A stretch of DNA of 64,000 bases from Aplectana chamaeleonis (lineage: Eukaryota; Nematoda; Chromadorea; Rhabditida; Cosmocercidae). Positions 44,286 through 58,610 of the stretch are shown piece after piece; the stretch's first letter is position 1, and every line of letters starts with the position of its first letter. Location: assembly GCA_029168955.1 (NCBI GenBank), contig JAPDOI010000107.1, positions 1,824,799 to 1,888,798 of the forward strand, written 5' to 3'. A program made the position numbers and the translations under genes. Under the pieces are notes generated by a model that saw only the letters and a program-made list of their open reading frames with translations, did not search any database and was not told the origin of the DNA.

Positions 44286-45434
44286 ACTCAGACGTTCGCC
44301 GTTGTCTACAGGACGTCGATCCGCCCAGAACGAGTCACCGCTGGCGAACAGGCAGCTCTACGCGGGGCCGTCCTGTGTGCTGTTGAGCAGGGGGCGACGG
44401 GCTGTTAAACAACCTATCGACCAGCAATCCTGCCGAATGCCACAAATCGACCTAGACCGAGTTGTTGTCCACAGGACGTCGATTCGGGATGTCTACGGCG
44501 GTGTAGGTCGATGGACTGTTCTACAGAACATTCGCGAGGAGCGGTGGTGGTAGCGTCCATCCATCAATGTATCACAAAGATTGTGCCGTTCGAGTTCTCA
44601 TTTTTGGTTATGTTAGATTCGCAAATCGTTTTTTTTTTGAATGATGCTGTAGACTTCTATAATAATTCTTCTTATTTTTGATTATGTGAGATCTGTGATA
44701 CGTTTTGCAATAACGTCTTTCCGTGGAAGGGGTGTTGGTGTCCTGCCGAGAGGTGGACCTCGCGGAGTTCCCCGTGGTGGACCCGAGGGATTCCGTGGTT
44801 TACGGAGCTTTCAGCAACCGCCTTCGTAGACAGATTTCGGTTTTTTCCGTCCGTTTATGTGTGCCATTTGCGTCGTCGTTTCAAAGGCAGCAGACACTCT
44901 CAAAAATGGTATCGATTTTATGACATAAATCAAAGGTTTGGAGCTGGTTGTATTGGGAACTAACGAAAAAACGAACGAAAACTGTGTTCGAATAGAGGAA
45001 TAACGGTTATTTTGTTATCAGGTGAAAGTGGGCGAGTTTCATGGCGCGCGGTTGAAACAGCGGATATTAGGAACAAAACAGTTGAGATAGAGAAGCCGAT
45101 ATACTCTAACAGCTTGTACTGGAACGTTAACCTCGTTGGAAGCATCAAAAACCAGCCAAAGGGACCGTGTTAGTCCTATCAATCTGGACGAGTTTGTATT
45201 TTGGGGCGGGGTTGCAGAATTTTTTTTTCGATTTGCATTGTTGAAATTTAATAGTTTTGACTCGTTTTTGACGCTTCCAACGGCGTGAGCAATCTACTAG
45301 GAGCCATGCGACTTCAGAAACGTAGTTATCTCAACAACTTTTTCAAGCGTGTCTGCTGCCTTTAAGATGTTTGAGAGGAATCTCCGATCATTCGATGGTG
45401 TTTATTCACCCTGATTCCCATCCATGTTGTCAAT
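44286..45434 (+). mobile_element. Unnamed repeat, copy 2 of an inverted pair
   Basis: Reverse-complement counterpart of 34680-35369, enlarged by about 450 bp near 44900-45370 that the other copy lacks. CAGACGTTCGCCGTTGTC starts it and CTGATTCCCATCCATGTTGTC (45412-45432) ends it. Bases 44716-44820 can be read as an arginine/glycine-rich peptide with PRGGPRGVPRGGPEGFRG before a stop; the other copy does not keep that frame. Confidence 0.65.
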
Positions 45435-45499
45435 ACTCGGGGAGATGTAAATGTAGCTAGAAAAAAATGTAGATTTAAAAAAAATATGCGTTGTTAGTT

Positions 45500-46410
45500 T
45501 TTTACGAAGTATTCAAAATTCGAATATCATTCGGAAGTCCGTTTTCGAAATATTCGCATAATATTTGAAAACCAAAATTCTCGAATTTTGAATGATTCGA
45601 AATTCCAAAAAGCATTCGAATAATTTTCGAAAATAACAATTCGGTCCGATGTGTACCAAATAGCCTACCTGGGAAAAAATTTGGACACGAAGAAACATTT
45701 AGTCTTGATGGTCCACCTACCTTTCTGAGATAGAAAAAGTTTTATGATCTGCGATTAGGACAGAGTCACTCACAGCTTTAACTACTAGTAGCGAGTATAC
45801 TCCGGCCGAATCGAATGATTGGAATATTCATTCAACTGGAAAATTCGACTTCGAAAAGTCAAATATTCGAAAGATGTCAATTTCCGAATGTTGGAAAAAC
45901 CGAATATTCGAAAATTGCGAATTCCTGAATTATTCGAAAACCGACTATTGCAAGAGTGCCGATTTCGAATGATTCGGAAACCGAATATTCGAAAAGTCGA
46001 GTATTCGAAGAGCTCAAATTTCCGAACTATTTGAAAAACTGAAATTTCGAAACATTCGAAAAGTCGAGTATTCGAAAAATATTGAAAATGCCAAAGCATA
46101 ATAGCGAGGGCATCCTCGCAAGGTACTCCATTTCGCTCATTCCGGACTACGCTAAAATGGCTTTCCATCAAGTATGTATAAAAATTTTCGAGTTTCGAAT
46201 TTTCGAATATATTCGAAAATCAAATTTTTCGAATTTCAACTTTTCGAATAAACTCGAAAATGGTATTTTTCGAATTTCGGATTTTCGAATATATTCGAAA
46301 AACTGATTTTTCGAATTTCGAATTTTCGAGTATATTCGAAAATCAAAATTTTCGAATTTTCGGATAATTTTTTCTATTTTTCGAATAAATTTTCTCAAAT
46401 TCACGAATGA
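45500..46410. repeat. Degenerate TTCGAATATTCGAAAA repeat, ~0.9 kb
   Basis: TCGAATATTCGAAA, CGAATTTCGAATTTTCGA and CGAAAAGTCGAGTATTCG recur irregularly. From 46175 a unit of about 55 bp, TTTTCGAATATATTCGAAAA plus ATTTTTCGAATTTC, repeats three times. All frames inside are artefacts. Confidence 0.8.
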
Positions 46411-47564
46411 TGGTGCTAGTTCAAAAAAATAGTTTTAAGCTGCCATTTGCTGTGACTATCACTTTGTAAAAATATTCATCGGCCTACCACAATGTTAGGC
46501 ACGCGTCACGCGCGGGCGTGGCGTTGATGTATTAATGGTCTGACGCCTTGCCCGCGCAACGCGCGCGTGACGCCCACTGCACCATGGCAGAGGCGGCCGT
46601 ATCAACTTTTTCGTCACTTTCATTATTAATCCGTCCTCAATTTCATTCCGTTTAATAATAATCATTTTTAGTGCTATCCTCTGCTACTATGATAGTGATC
46701 GCAAGTACAGATTTAGCTTGTTCGGCAAAATTAGGACCCATTTTAACCCGCTCCGACATATCGCCTCCGCTTGAGTATTTATAGTCTCCGTAGGCTCGTC
46801 ACGCGCGTTAAGCACAAGACGCTTGGCTTCAGGCGAGACTTGACCACCACTATACCTTTCCGGGAAGCGCCTTATCGCAATCAAGCGCCGAGACCCCAGT
46901 GCCGCTCTCAAGACCTACTACTACGGCGCGGCGCGGCTTCAGGCAAATTTGCTGCCGCCGAGCGGTTCCGGGGCAGCTCATCCCCATGACTCATTATTCA
47001 GCCGAGAGCTGAGAGGGCGAGACGACGACACAGTTCCAGAACGCCTGCGTCAATTGCTCCGGCGTATGCGTAGCGCTATAGCATTGGAGCACGTAATCAC
47101 ACTACACAAAGTTCTTCCAGTCGAAAGGATGTCTCTAGTGCCATACTAATGATGGATTAGGGGCTTTACAGTGACATTCAGAGTCTTTTTATGCAATTCA
47201 CTGGAGTTCCATTCACGCGCGGGAAGAATTAATGGGTAACAAGACGGTTATTAATGTTTTATGGAAATATTTTGTTACAGGCACTTAACAGGGCTGCATG
47301 TGGATTTTTTCAGCAAGTGCGGAAGGACTAGTGGTCCTTTCATTAGATTTTCAACGCTTTTTTATGGTCAAGTGAAAGGAATAGTATATAGATTTTCTCC
47401 AAGAAAATCTTCCACCACAATTCGTTTTTAGAAAAATAGGTTTTTGTACTGTTTCCTCGACTGAAAGAGTGACAATGGAAATCTTAAGATCAGGATGAAC
47501 ATAATGGCTCTTTGCGAGTTTGACTGACACAGTATGTTCCTCAAAGAAACCGGTTAGGAATGAT
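46411..47564. other. No recognised gene; one GC-rich fold-back
   Basis: Bases 46498-46575 hold GGCACGCGTCACGCGCGGGCG and CGCGCAACGCGCGCGTGACGCC, an imperfect palindrome. GCTCATCCCCATGACTCATTA (46976-46996) matches 61070-61092 in reverse complement, so part of this stretch is a dispersed repeat. The rest is unassigned. Confidence 0.4.
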
Positions 47565-47568
47565 TTAA

Positions 47569-47700
47569 AAGGCAGTGTTCACGATAATCTTCGATTTTGA
47601 GATTAATCACTAAACCGATTCGTTTGGCCACCGGGTAGAACTGAAATGATGAAGAAATTTCCGTAAACAGAGCCAAGAAAAGTCTGAGGCACCGATTTCT
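47569..47700. mobile_element. Left part of a TTAA-type MITE
   Basis: TTAA (47565-47568), then AAGGCAGTGTTCACGATAAT, then CCGGGTAGAACTGAAATGA as in 24615-25105. It is truncated on the right. Bases 47701-47855 show no recognised feature. Confidence 0.65.
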
Positions 47701-48149
47701 TTGTTAATAGAGCCGGGAGCGAGTTTGAAAAGCTACTCCGGAACGAGTGAGCACGTCCACTCTGATTAAAAAGGGTTTTACTAATAATCTAATGTGACGG
47801 GGTTTTCCAGCTTGTTGTGCTTTCTCTTTGGTCCCAGAAGCGGTGGACTCAAGTACTCAGGCACCGGTTCTGATTCGAGCGCCGTCAGAACGAGGTTGGA
47901 CCGTTGAACCGCTGTGGCTCAGGAAACGAAAGAAGAAAATGGGGCAGAGGTCAATGTCCCGAAACGTGGCTCGTTCGTTTCAGGAATGATATCGGTCTCA
48001 CCTCTAAAGAAAGCCGGGATTGCAGTCCTCGATGATTTCTGTAACTACACCGTGGATCGTGGTCTCGGTCCACCTGTCATAGCCGGACTGCAGTCTCGAT
48101 GATGACGTCGACTACTTCGTGGATCACGCATCGATCCACCTTTTCATAG

Positions 48150-48400
48150 CAGGGGATTCTAATAACATGATGACGTCATCATCTTGTTACCCATCGATTC
48201 TACGCACTTACCCTTCATAGCTGATATATCGCGGGACGTCATCGCTTGATTTTTCGGAGCATGTGGTTATATGGCTTTAGCCACTCATGCTCGAAAAAAT
48301 CAAGGATGACGTCGTCGCGGTGACCTGCAATGCAGGGTGTAGGGGCGTAGAATCGACTATGGCTAACAAGATGCTGACGTCATCATCAGGTTTTGACCGT
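48150..48400. repeat. Hairpin inside copy A
   Basis: ATGATGACGTCATCATCTTGTTA and CGATTCTACGC on the left face GCGTAGAATCG and TAACAAGATGCTGACGTCATCATCA-type sequence on the right (arms compared in parts). An inner stem joins CTTGATTTTTCGGAGCATG to CATGCTCGAAAAAATCAAG. Copy B has the same structure at 56755-56985. Confidence 0.7.
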
Positions 48401-49756
48401 TAAAATCCCACGCCTCCAACAAATACTTGAATTTATTAATACTCAAAAATCCAGTTTTTTCTAGTGATTGGTTTATTACACCTGATTTATAGTTCAGAGA
48501 TTTTGTTTCATTCTTGCCCTGTTTTTGTTTTCATACTGTCGTTTTCGGATCTAAATTCCGCTCTGCGATTGCAGGATTACCGCTCTTGCATCATGCAACA
48601 CGATATTCGTGCTGGAAAAGAAAGAGTGAATCGTATTCACGTTTTCTTCCAAGGCCTGGCGGCAAGCGTAAGGGGACGGCCGCGCACGAAATTTTTATGG
48701 TGTTCCTAAAAAAATCGGATTCGGCTCAAAAGCTTATATACAGGGTAGTCTAGGGTGCTGTGAACATGAATCTGGAGTCCGCTTGTCAAAATTTTGAAGC
48801 TTATTGTAGGTTACCTTGTAAGGTACCATACCATGTTTGGCTGCCAAACCTACTTTACTGTTTTGAAAATCGACAAAATGGACACTAAATCCGCATCCAC
48901 CACCCCGAATAACCCTCGCATACAAATTTTGAGTCAAATCTGAGACATTGACCGAACTACCACCGTACATCCATACATGATCTACCATAATCTGCCAAAA
49001 AATCAACTTGATAAGTTTTCCGATGAAATTCAACATTCTCATATTTTTTCGGTAAAAACGGTAAAATCGTTAGAAGTTTCTAGATCTAAGTTTCTCTACA
49101 TATCTCCATGCAACCAAAAAGAATCTTGAAAGAACCACCATGCAAAACAGAGCATAGTATCACATATTAACAGTCAGCATGGATCCTATTGATCACAATA
49201 CCGCGCAAAAGTTTTTGCAAAAAAACGTTTTGCGGCATTTTGCGCTCACAAAGCGCAACATCGCCATAACTAGCTTCAAAGTAGTCTGATTTCAAATTGG
49301 AAGTCATTTCTGAATTGCTATCGTTGAGTGCTACACGATAGTGTTACAAAATGGTAGATTCAACTCCAGAAGTTCATAGAAAATTGCATAATTGCACTAC
49401 AAAATATATCACTGTAAACTGATCGCATGGTGATGATTGCAGACATCTGTTGCATGTTTTGACGTGTGGTCAACGTGCTTTCTAGAAAAAAAACGCATTT
49501 TTCACCAAAATCCCGGAGCCCAAAAGACTTTATACACATATCGCTGCATTTGTCTGACAGAGAGGAACACGAAAACTCCCTGGAAATCTAATTTCGTCAA
49601 ATTTCTCAAGTGAGTTGCTATGGCAAGTGCTGGCCCTTTGTGAGCACAAAAAACGCCGCAAAACGCGCGGTTTTGCGAAAAAAAAAACGTGCGCGGTACT
49701 GTACGTTGCGTTCACTACTGAACGTTGGCGTAAACTCGGCGCCATATGCTACCACA

Positions 49757-50050
49757 TACTGGTGCTTCTCTTAGGCGAATCTCCGGTCCGCAATTGCGTC
49801 TCTGACACGCTTTGCGGCCGCAGCGCCTCGAGTCGGTAGAGTTTCCAGCGCCAAAGATGACCTCGATGTGGGTTTTTTATACAGTTTTCTCTAATTTTAT
49901 TTAGTTTTTCCAGTTTTCAGAAACTCACCTAGAGTCAACAGATCGGCTTGGATGCCGCGCTGGGTATTGAAACAGAGCGCTTTCCGACTCGAGCGCATTT
50001 CAGGCTGCAAAGCGTGTCGAGACCGGAATTAGGCCCAGAGAAGCACAGTA
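49757..50050. mobile_element. TA-flanked MITE, copy 4, inside copy A
   Basis: TACTGGTGCTTCTCTTAGGC at the left and CCCAGAGAAGCACAGTA at the right. It sits at the same position as copy 5 in copy B (after GCCATATGCTACCACA), so it inserted before the two copies separated. Confidence 0.8.
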
Positions 50051-50620
50051 GAAACACCGAATTTGCCCCCAACCTTCAATAGGGAATGCAAAGTATTACC
50101 AGATGTATACGCCAGCAAACCTCTTAATGACTGACTCCTAACAATAAAATGTCAATTTAGTACAAAGAAATGACATCTCGCAATGCTATATTCTCCAATG
50201 GTGCGTTGGATTTGAGACGAGGGTACGCTGTGTATTGGGGAAAGTTTTAAGGACGCCGGATAAGAGGACCACTTTGATTAATCTTCTTGACAACAGTATT
50301 GGGAAAAATCAGCCGAAGAACTGGTGAGAAAAAAGATGAAAAGTCCCAATTTACAGAAAGTGATAGAGCTTACAGCTATTTCAAAACACGGTCTCTCTTT
50401 TTCCACCCCCATACGTACCATTTGAAGCGCAAGTAGAACTCACGAAGAAAACTTTTTGCCCATTTGGTCGTGGAGTTACAGTTTAGAAAAGGTGAAATGC
50501 CAGAATTAACAGGACGTTTTGATTTCAGTTTTCACGCTTTTGCAGCAATCCTTCCAAATATTCGCTACATTAAGGATCAGGGATCTAGATCTTCCTTCAG
50601 AAAAAACAGGATTTTCTTTT

Positions 50621-51574
50621 ATACGCGGTTTTTGCGCTCAAATTTTACTCCCTGATTGAAAGCTTCTGAACGAATCTTAGTCAAAGACTTGGCAAAAATT
50701 GAGAAAAACAAACGGTTCAAAACTAATTGGGGAGCACTCCAAGATTTACCATAGAAATAAAAAAGATTCATTCATGGAAATGAAAATTTCTTATGTTACC
50801 GCATACATATGTGATAACGTTATCACCCAAAATTTTCTGGAAAATCCACTTTGAATTAGATCGATTTTTGAAAGCGGCATCATTCATTCCTAACTTGAAA
50901 TACTGGAGGTGCCTCCTCTCCAACTAGTTTTTGCACCAAAGCTCGAACTTCAGATTTGTGAAGCGCATCCCAAAATAACCCACTAGCAGAATTCTAATTC
51001 AAATCTGGAACATATTTCTTGAACGCTTTCTCCAGAAACTTCACGAAAAACTTGAGCCATGTTTGGGAGACTGGAAACTAAACCGTTTGCCTATTTTTTT
51101 GTGGTATTCATTGCCGTCAATTCTGTTTTTTTGTGTAAAAGCGTTTCCTTGTCTTAACATTGGTGGATTAGGAAAAAGCACCTAAAAATCATACCTGGCG
51201 CTGGCGTCTATGAAATTTTTCGTTTCCTGTGCTATATGATTCTTATTAATTCAATTTTTGGCTACTCAAGAGTAGAAGCCTAGCTTGCTCGGATGAATCC
51301 GGACGGAGCAAGCAACGGATCCCGGTAAGTCATGGCAAAATACAGCAGTGATAGGGGAGATTTTGACATGATAAGGCCGATAATACTTACTTCGACCGGC
51401 TCGGAAATGGAAGGAGCTAGGCTATATCTACCTCCGCATGACTGTCGATTGTTCATCTGTTTTAAAGAGCGGCATCCTTGCATTGCCATGTTTCTATTCA
51501 TCATACTTTCATGAAGCAACCAGTCGCCTGCAATCTTCTGCCCCTAGACATATCTGTATGCAGTTACATAGCAG
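50621..51574. other. Copy A interior with no recognised feature
   Basis: Sequence after the end of the A/B match and before the LINE. Short frames only. Confidence 0.4.
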
Positions 51575-52925
51575 CCTTTTTTTATTGCCAGTTTTATTTG
51601 CAGGATGCAAGCCGAAAGTGATGCCCGATCAATCCTGCCATCCTCAACACTGAATACTGGTAATGTCTCAAGGCCAGATCCACTGTGAGGTTTTCTTGTA
51701 TTTATTTGGAATTTGTGTTGAGATGCCATTTCCTCATCTGAGGTTTTACTATATTGATCAAATGGGAATGTCGGCGTTGGCTGCCAGTCTTTCTTCTTCT
51801 TTTCTCTGCAGCCACGTCGACGGTTTTGTCTTAGGTGAAGGAACTGGGCGGCCAGTAAGTGGGTTTCGTCCGCCAGATGCTTGTGGTCAGCGTGATAGGT
51901 CTCTCCGGACAGTTAAATAAGGGTATGGTATACTCTTGCGATACACGGTCGCGTCGTCTCTCGACAGCGACCGCCTCCGCATCCTTCGCGCTAAATCTGT
52001 CGCGAAAGTGCACTGCACAGCGACAGCGGTGAAGTGAGTAGCGACAGGCGTATGGCACATTCGTAGTATGTCAGCCCTCCGCGACACGTCGCTGCAGCCC
52101 ACACGCGACATCTGTTCCTACGACGACCGTTGCTGTTGTTCCGATGCGGGTCCCGCCACGATTTGTGTTAGATTGCATGCCTGTCGCTCATCACAGCGAC
52201 AAAGTATACCATAGGCCCTAAATGTGCGGTATCACGGCCGATAGTACCGCAGTCCCGACAAACATCAGATTTGCTGCCGCTGTCAATCTTGCTGACGTAG
52301 GACCCCATGAGCATTGTCCGAGGTGACCGCAGCGCAGCGATGCGAGTGTGCATCTAGCCCTTCTTCCGAAGTTGAGTCTCGGATTTACCCAGACTGGGGA
52401 GAGTACTTCTCCCTATTATAGGATTCACCGCCGCCTTCTTAAGATAACACCGTACGAACTTGGCGTGCTCACTCGCGCAAAAGACGGAGTCGTTCTTGCT
52501 GTGAGTCGTGCCATCCCCTTACCCAAGTTAACTTTGCTTGGAGCGTAGGCAAATGGCTTTCTTTTGTCTCCCTCTAACGGGGTTGCCCAGCACTCTCAGG
52601 GCAGGTGGTTTGGTTGTAATAATATTGATTCAGGAATTGTTGGGCTTGGAGACTGACAGTGCTCCGCTTCACAGGCAATAAGGCGAGGCTTCGGCATTCC
52701 AGATGCTCGACTGGGGAACTCTTTGCACATCCGGTGGCAATGCGAAGAGCGGCATTTTGTACGCGTTGCATCTTAGTACAAGAGGATTACCGGAGACTAG
52801 ATGTTGCCAAACCGGTGCTGGCGTATTCCATGGCAGGCAAGGATCGCCTTATACGTCCTGAGTAAGAAACCCAAAATGCGGAATAAACCGGGAAATATCT
52901 ACCTGTTCCTTGCCAAATTCCTAGG
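51575..52925 (-). mobile_element. Non-LTR retrotransposon (Jockey/I/CR1 group), 3' remnant
   Basis: On the minus strand the C-terminal third of a LINE polyprotein can be read. It shows RTYKAIL and EYAS near 52830, then LQRVQNAALRIATGC-like sequence (52771-52725), KSSPVEHLE, and the C-terminal zinc-like motif MLMGSYVSKIDSG...DVCRDCGTIGRDTAHL (52320-52220). After a 298-bp MITE the frame resumes FNCPERPITLTTSIWRTKP at ~51912. The 3' end is probably near the T-rich run at 51576. Frameshifts occur around 52790-52830. The polymerase core is missing, so it is 5'-truncated, as LINEs usually are. Confidence 0.8.
51921..52218. mobile_element. 298-bp Harbinger-like MITE with TAA duplication
   Basis: GGGTATGGTATACTCTTGCG at the left and GACAAAGTATACCATAGGCCC at the right, TAA at 51918-51920 and 52219-52221. 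It lies exactly between the HL and FNCP codons of the LINE's C-terminal motif, and one TAA copy restores the reading frame, which confirms the boundaries. The 3-bp TWA target fits PIF/Harbinger. Confidence 0.85.
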
Positions 52926-54640
<1,715 letters not shown>

Positions 54641-54649
54641 CTACATATA

Positions 54650-55085
54650 GCTCAGGAGTAAGTGAAATGTTGCCTTGAGGTAACATTTCTGCATCTTGAA
54701 GAGTAAGTTACTTGTTTGCTAGAAATAAGTCCCTTGTGTGCTAGAAAGGAAATTACCTGTATGCTAGAAGTAAGTTACTTGTATGCTAGAAGTAAGTTAC
54801 TTGTATGCTAGAAGTAAAGTTACTTGTATGCTAAGTAAGTTACTTATATTGCTAAAAAAGTAAGTTACTTGTGTATGCTAGAAATAAGTTACTTGTTATG
54901 GCTAGAAGTAAGTTACTTGTTTGCTAGAAGTAAGTTACTTGTATGCTAAAAGTAACTTACTTGTGTTATTGCTAAAAAGAGTGAGTTACTTGCGACTTTA
55001 CAGGGAAGTATGTTACTTGCGACATTAAGTAAGTTACTTGTGACATAAATGTAAAGTTACTTGAAGACTGTCAAGTAACTTACTT
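54650..55085. repeat. TAAGTTACTTGTATGCTAGA minisatellite
   Basis: About 20 units of a ~22-bp motif, AAGTAAGTTACTTGTATGCT, with drift. Later units replace GTATGCTAG with CGACATT. AAGTAACTTACTT near the end is inverted. Every unit contains the palindrome-like AAGTAACTT/AAGTTACTT core. It lies just before the shared right end of copy A and is absent from copy B. Confidence 0.9.
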
Positions 55086-55669
55086 TAAAATGACATTTAA
55101 CTTGATTCAAAACCTCTGAGGTGGTGGGAGTCCAAAGGCAGAAATTGCCCATGTTTCACATCTCGTAGACCTGCACCCTGGTGTTCGATTAATTTCCACT
55201 TATTTCACGATTTCATACATCGAGGAGCAACAGAAGTTGACGAATATGTTTTAAGAAGTTTGTATATTCGCCAAACTAGTTCATTTTTTTACTTTTAGCG
55301 AAAAATCAAAAAGAGATAAATATCGGCCGATTTAAATGAGGCTGGCTGACTAACGGTAGAAAACAGTGAATAATCACTTTTTTTGAAAGGTTTGAGTACA
55401 TTCAGTATCGTAAGGAGACAAGAAGAAGCCAATGACAGCTGCATCTGTTCAAAATGTGTTGGCTACCATTCCCGAATTTCGCAATGTTCCGTTTCGCTTT
55501 CGGTCAATCGAGCCGACTGATTAAGTGCGGCGCCAACCCCCGACGCCTCCACGTTTCTCTCGTGGAAAACGGGAAGGCGGAAGCTTTGCTGAAAACGTCT
55601 CTCCCGTTCGCCCCGACGTGGCCGAAAAAGCGGTTCGGCCATCCGGTTCGAATCGAACCGGTGTCTGAG

Positions 55670-56525
55670 TATCTTGAGACAAGAGGTCATTCAGATTGTA
55701 AAAAAATTCCTCTGCAAAAAAATTCATATTTTACAGTCTCCTTCTCACTTCTGCCATTGTGTATGCATCTTTTTTATTTTAACAAAGAATCTCATTCACA
55801 TACGTGTATATGTATGTTTCTTTATTTATTTCCCACAATAAAGTCGTTGAATGAAATAAGAATCGAGCCTCGAGCCTCAATGGGTGCAGTCTCCCTACAG
55901 CCCTACCTGCGTTTAAACGTCTCTTGGATTAGTCAAGATGACTGTGGATGTGCTGAGCCAGGTTTCTGGCCTTTTACTACTGTATAGGTTTTACGTTCTA
56001 TTTATTCATTATTTGCTGCATTTTATTCTGTGCAAGAATTAACTAAGCAGAGCTAGACCTGTAATAAACACATACATATACAAGTCGAGAAAAAACGTCT
56101 TTCTTTCAGGCCCTAACTAATACTGTTTTGCCTGCTTAATATTCTTCGATTTTCGTTTAACCCCATTTTTTACCGGTGACAACCGCCGTGAGCATGTTCA
56201 TCCAATCGAATAACTAGTCCAGGCCAGAGAATAATGCTTTTTTAGACAAGACGTTTTAGTGGGTTTCAAGCCATTCCTTCGTAATTTTGGTAACACTTGG
56301 TGACCAACGTATTGTTTTGAGTGCAAAACTCGGGAATGAAAATCATTTGTACATTTGTAAAACAAAACACTGCCTTTAAAGAAAGTCAATGTGAGTGTAA
56401 GCAATATTTGGATAGCTTATCTGCTCTCCTAGCACACTGACACAGCAGTATTCCCATTTTTTTTTTTTCAAAACAATTTCGGGACTAAATTCTTTCCCTT
56501 GCATACTTAATCGTATCTACAAATG
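55670..56525. other. Spacer between copies A and B
   Basis: 856 bp. Bases 56094-56375 are the right half of a TTAA-type MITE (CCATGAGCAT-like, GGTAACACTTGGTGACCAACG, ACACTGCCT then TTAA at 56376-56379), matching 24860-25105. The rest has no recognised feature. Confidence 0.55.
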
Positions 56526-58336
56526 CTCAGGCACCGGTTCGATTCGAGCGCCGTCAGACCGAGGTTGGACCGTTGAACCGCTTCTGGCTCAGAGAACAGA
56601 AAAAAGGGGCAGGGGTCCAGCCCGAAACGCGGCTCGTTCGTTTCGGGAATGACATCGGTCCACCTCTCAAAAAGCCGGGACTGCAGTCTCGATGATGAGC
56701 GTCACTACTTCGTGGATCACGCATCGGTCCCACCTTTCATAGCAGGGATTCTAATAACATGATGACGTCATCATCTTGTTACCATCGATTCTACGCACTT
56801 ACCCTTCATAGCTGATATCGCGATGACGTCATCTCTTGATTTTCGGGCATGTGGTTATATGGCTTTGCCACCATGCTCCGAAAAATCCAAGGATGACGTA
56901 TCGTCCGCAACTGTTTTCTAATGCAGGGTGTAGGAGCGTAGAATCGACGCTAACAAGATGGGCTCTTGACGTCATCATCAGGTTTCGACCGTTAAAATCC
57001 CACGCCTCAACAAATACTTGAATTTATTAATACTCAACAATCAGTTTACTAGTGATTGTTGGTTTACACTGATTTATAGTTCAGAGATTTTGTTCATTCT
57101 TGCCCTGTTTTTTGTTTTCATACACTGTCGTTTTTCGGGCTAAATTCCGCTCCTGCGTTGCGGATTACCGCTCTTGCATCATGCAACACGATATTCGTGC
57201 TGGAAGAATGGTCAATCGTATTCACGTTTTCTTCAAGGCCTGGCGGCAAAGGTAGGGGACGGCCCCACGAAATTTTTATGGTGTTCTAAAAAAAAAAAAT
57301 TGGATTCGGCTCAAAGCTTATATACAGGGGTAGTCCTAGGGTGCTGAACATGAATCTGGAGTCCGCTTGTCAAAATTTTAAAGCTTATTGTAGGTTACTG
57401 TAGGTACCATACCATTTTGGCTGCCAAACCTACTTTACTGTTTTGAAAATCGACAAAATGGACACTAAATCCGCATCCACCACCCCGAATGACCCTCGCA
57501 TACAAATGTTGAGTCAAATCTGAGACTTTGACCGAACTACCGAACACCCATACATGTGATCTACCACAATCTGCCAAAAATCAACGCTATTTTTCCGATG
57601 ATCCAACGTTTTCCAATTTTTTTCGGTTAGAACGGTAAATTCGTTGAAGTTCCTCGATCTAAAGTTCCTCTACATATTCCATACCTGAGCAAAAGAATCT
57701 TCAAAGAACCACCATGCAAGGACAGGCGTAGTATCACATATCTACAGTCGGCAGGGATCCTAGTGATACAATACCGCGCAAAGTTTTTGCAAAAAACGTT
57801 TTGCGGCATTTTGCGCTCACAAAGCGCCACATCACTCGTAACTAGCTTCAAAGTAGTCCGATTTCAAATTGGAAGTCATTTCTGATTTGCTGTCGTTAAG
57901 TGCTACACGATAGTGTTACAAAATGGTAGATTCAACTCCAAGAAGTTCATAAAGAAAATTACATAATTGCACTACAAAATATATCACTGTAAACTGATCG
58001 CATGGTAGTGATTGCAGACATCTGTCATGTTTTGACCTGTGTTCAACGGCTGAATTTCAGAAAGAAAAACGCATTTTTCAACAAAATACCGGAGTCCGAA
58101 AGACTTTATACACGTATCGCTGCATTTGTCTGACCGAGAGGAACACACGAACACTCACTGGAAATCTAATTTCGTCAAATTTCAAGTGAGTTATGGCAAT
58201 GCGGCGCTTTGTGGGCACAAAAAAACGTCGCAAAACGCCGTTTTTGCGAAAAAAAAGAAAAAAAGCGATGCGCGGTACTGTACGTTGCGTTCACTACTGA
58301 AGGTTGGCGGAAACTCCGGCGCCATATGCTACCACA

Positions 58337-58610
58337 TACTGTGCTTCTCTTAGCCATATTCCGGTCGGCAATTGCGTCTCGACACGCTTTTGCGGCCGCA
58401 CGCTCTCAGAGTCGGTCGAGTTTCCAGCGCCAAAGATGAGCTCGATGTGGGTTTTTATACATTTTTCTCTAATTTTGTTTAGTTTCCAGTTTCCAAACTC
58501 ACCTAGAAGTCAACAGATCGGCGGATGCTGCGCTGGAAACTTTTCCGACTCGAAAGCGCGTGGCTGCAAAGCGTGTGTCGAGACCGGAATTAGGCCAGAG
58601 AAGCACAGTA
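58337..58610. mobile_element. TA-flanked MITE, copy 5, inside copy B
   Basis: TACTGTGCTTCTCTTAGCC at the left and GGCCAGAGAAGCACAGTA at the right. Same insertion point as copy 4 in copy A. Confidence 0.85.

Noticed and set aside
46082..46404. Phenylalanine/lysine/arginine-rich frames
   Set aside because: Translations of the TTCGAA-rich degenerate repeat on either strand.
48150..48400. Hairpin as a bacterial-style terminator or a microRNA precursor
   Set aside because: It is part of a duplicated transposon, the arms are broken by inner stems, and no bacterial context exists.
55640..55662. GGTTCGAATCGAACC resembles a tRNA T-loop / B box
   Set aside because: It is the inverted terminal repeat of transposon copy A; no A box or cloverleaf lies at the right distance.
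55454..55987. 177-codon plus frame, longest in the window
   Set aside because: It begins in the right end of transposon copy A and crosses its boundary at 55669 into unrelated spacer, so it cannot be one gene.
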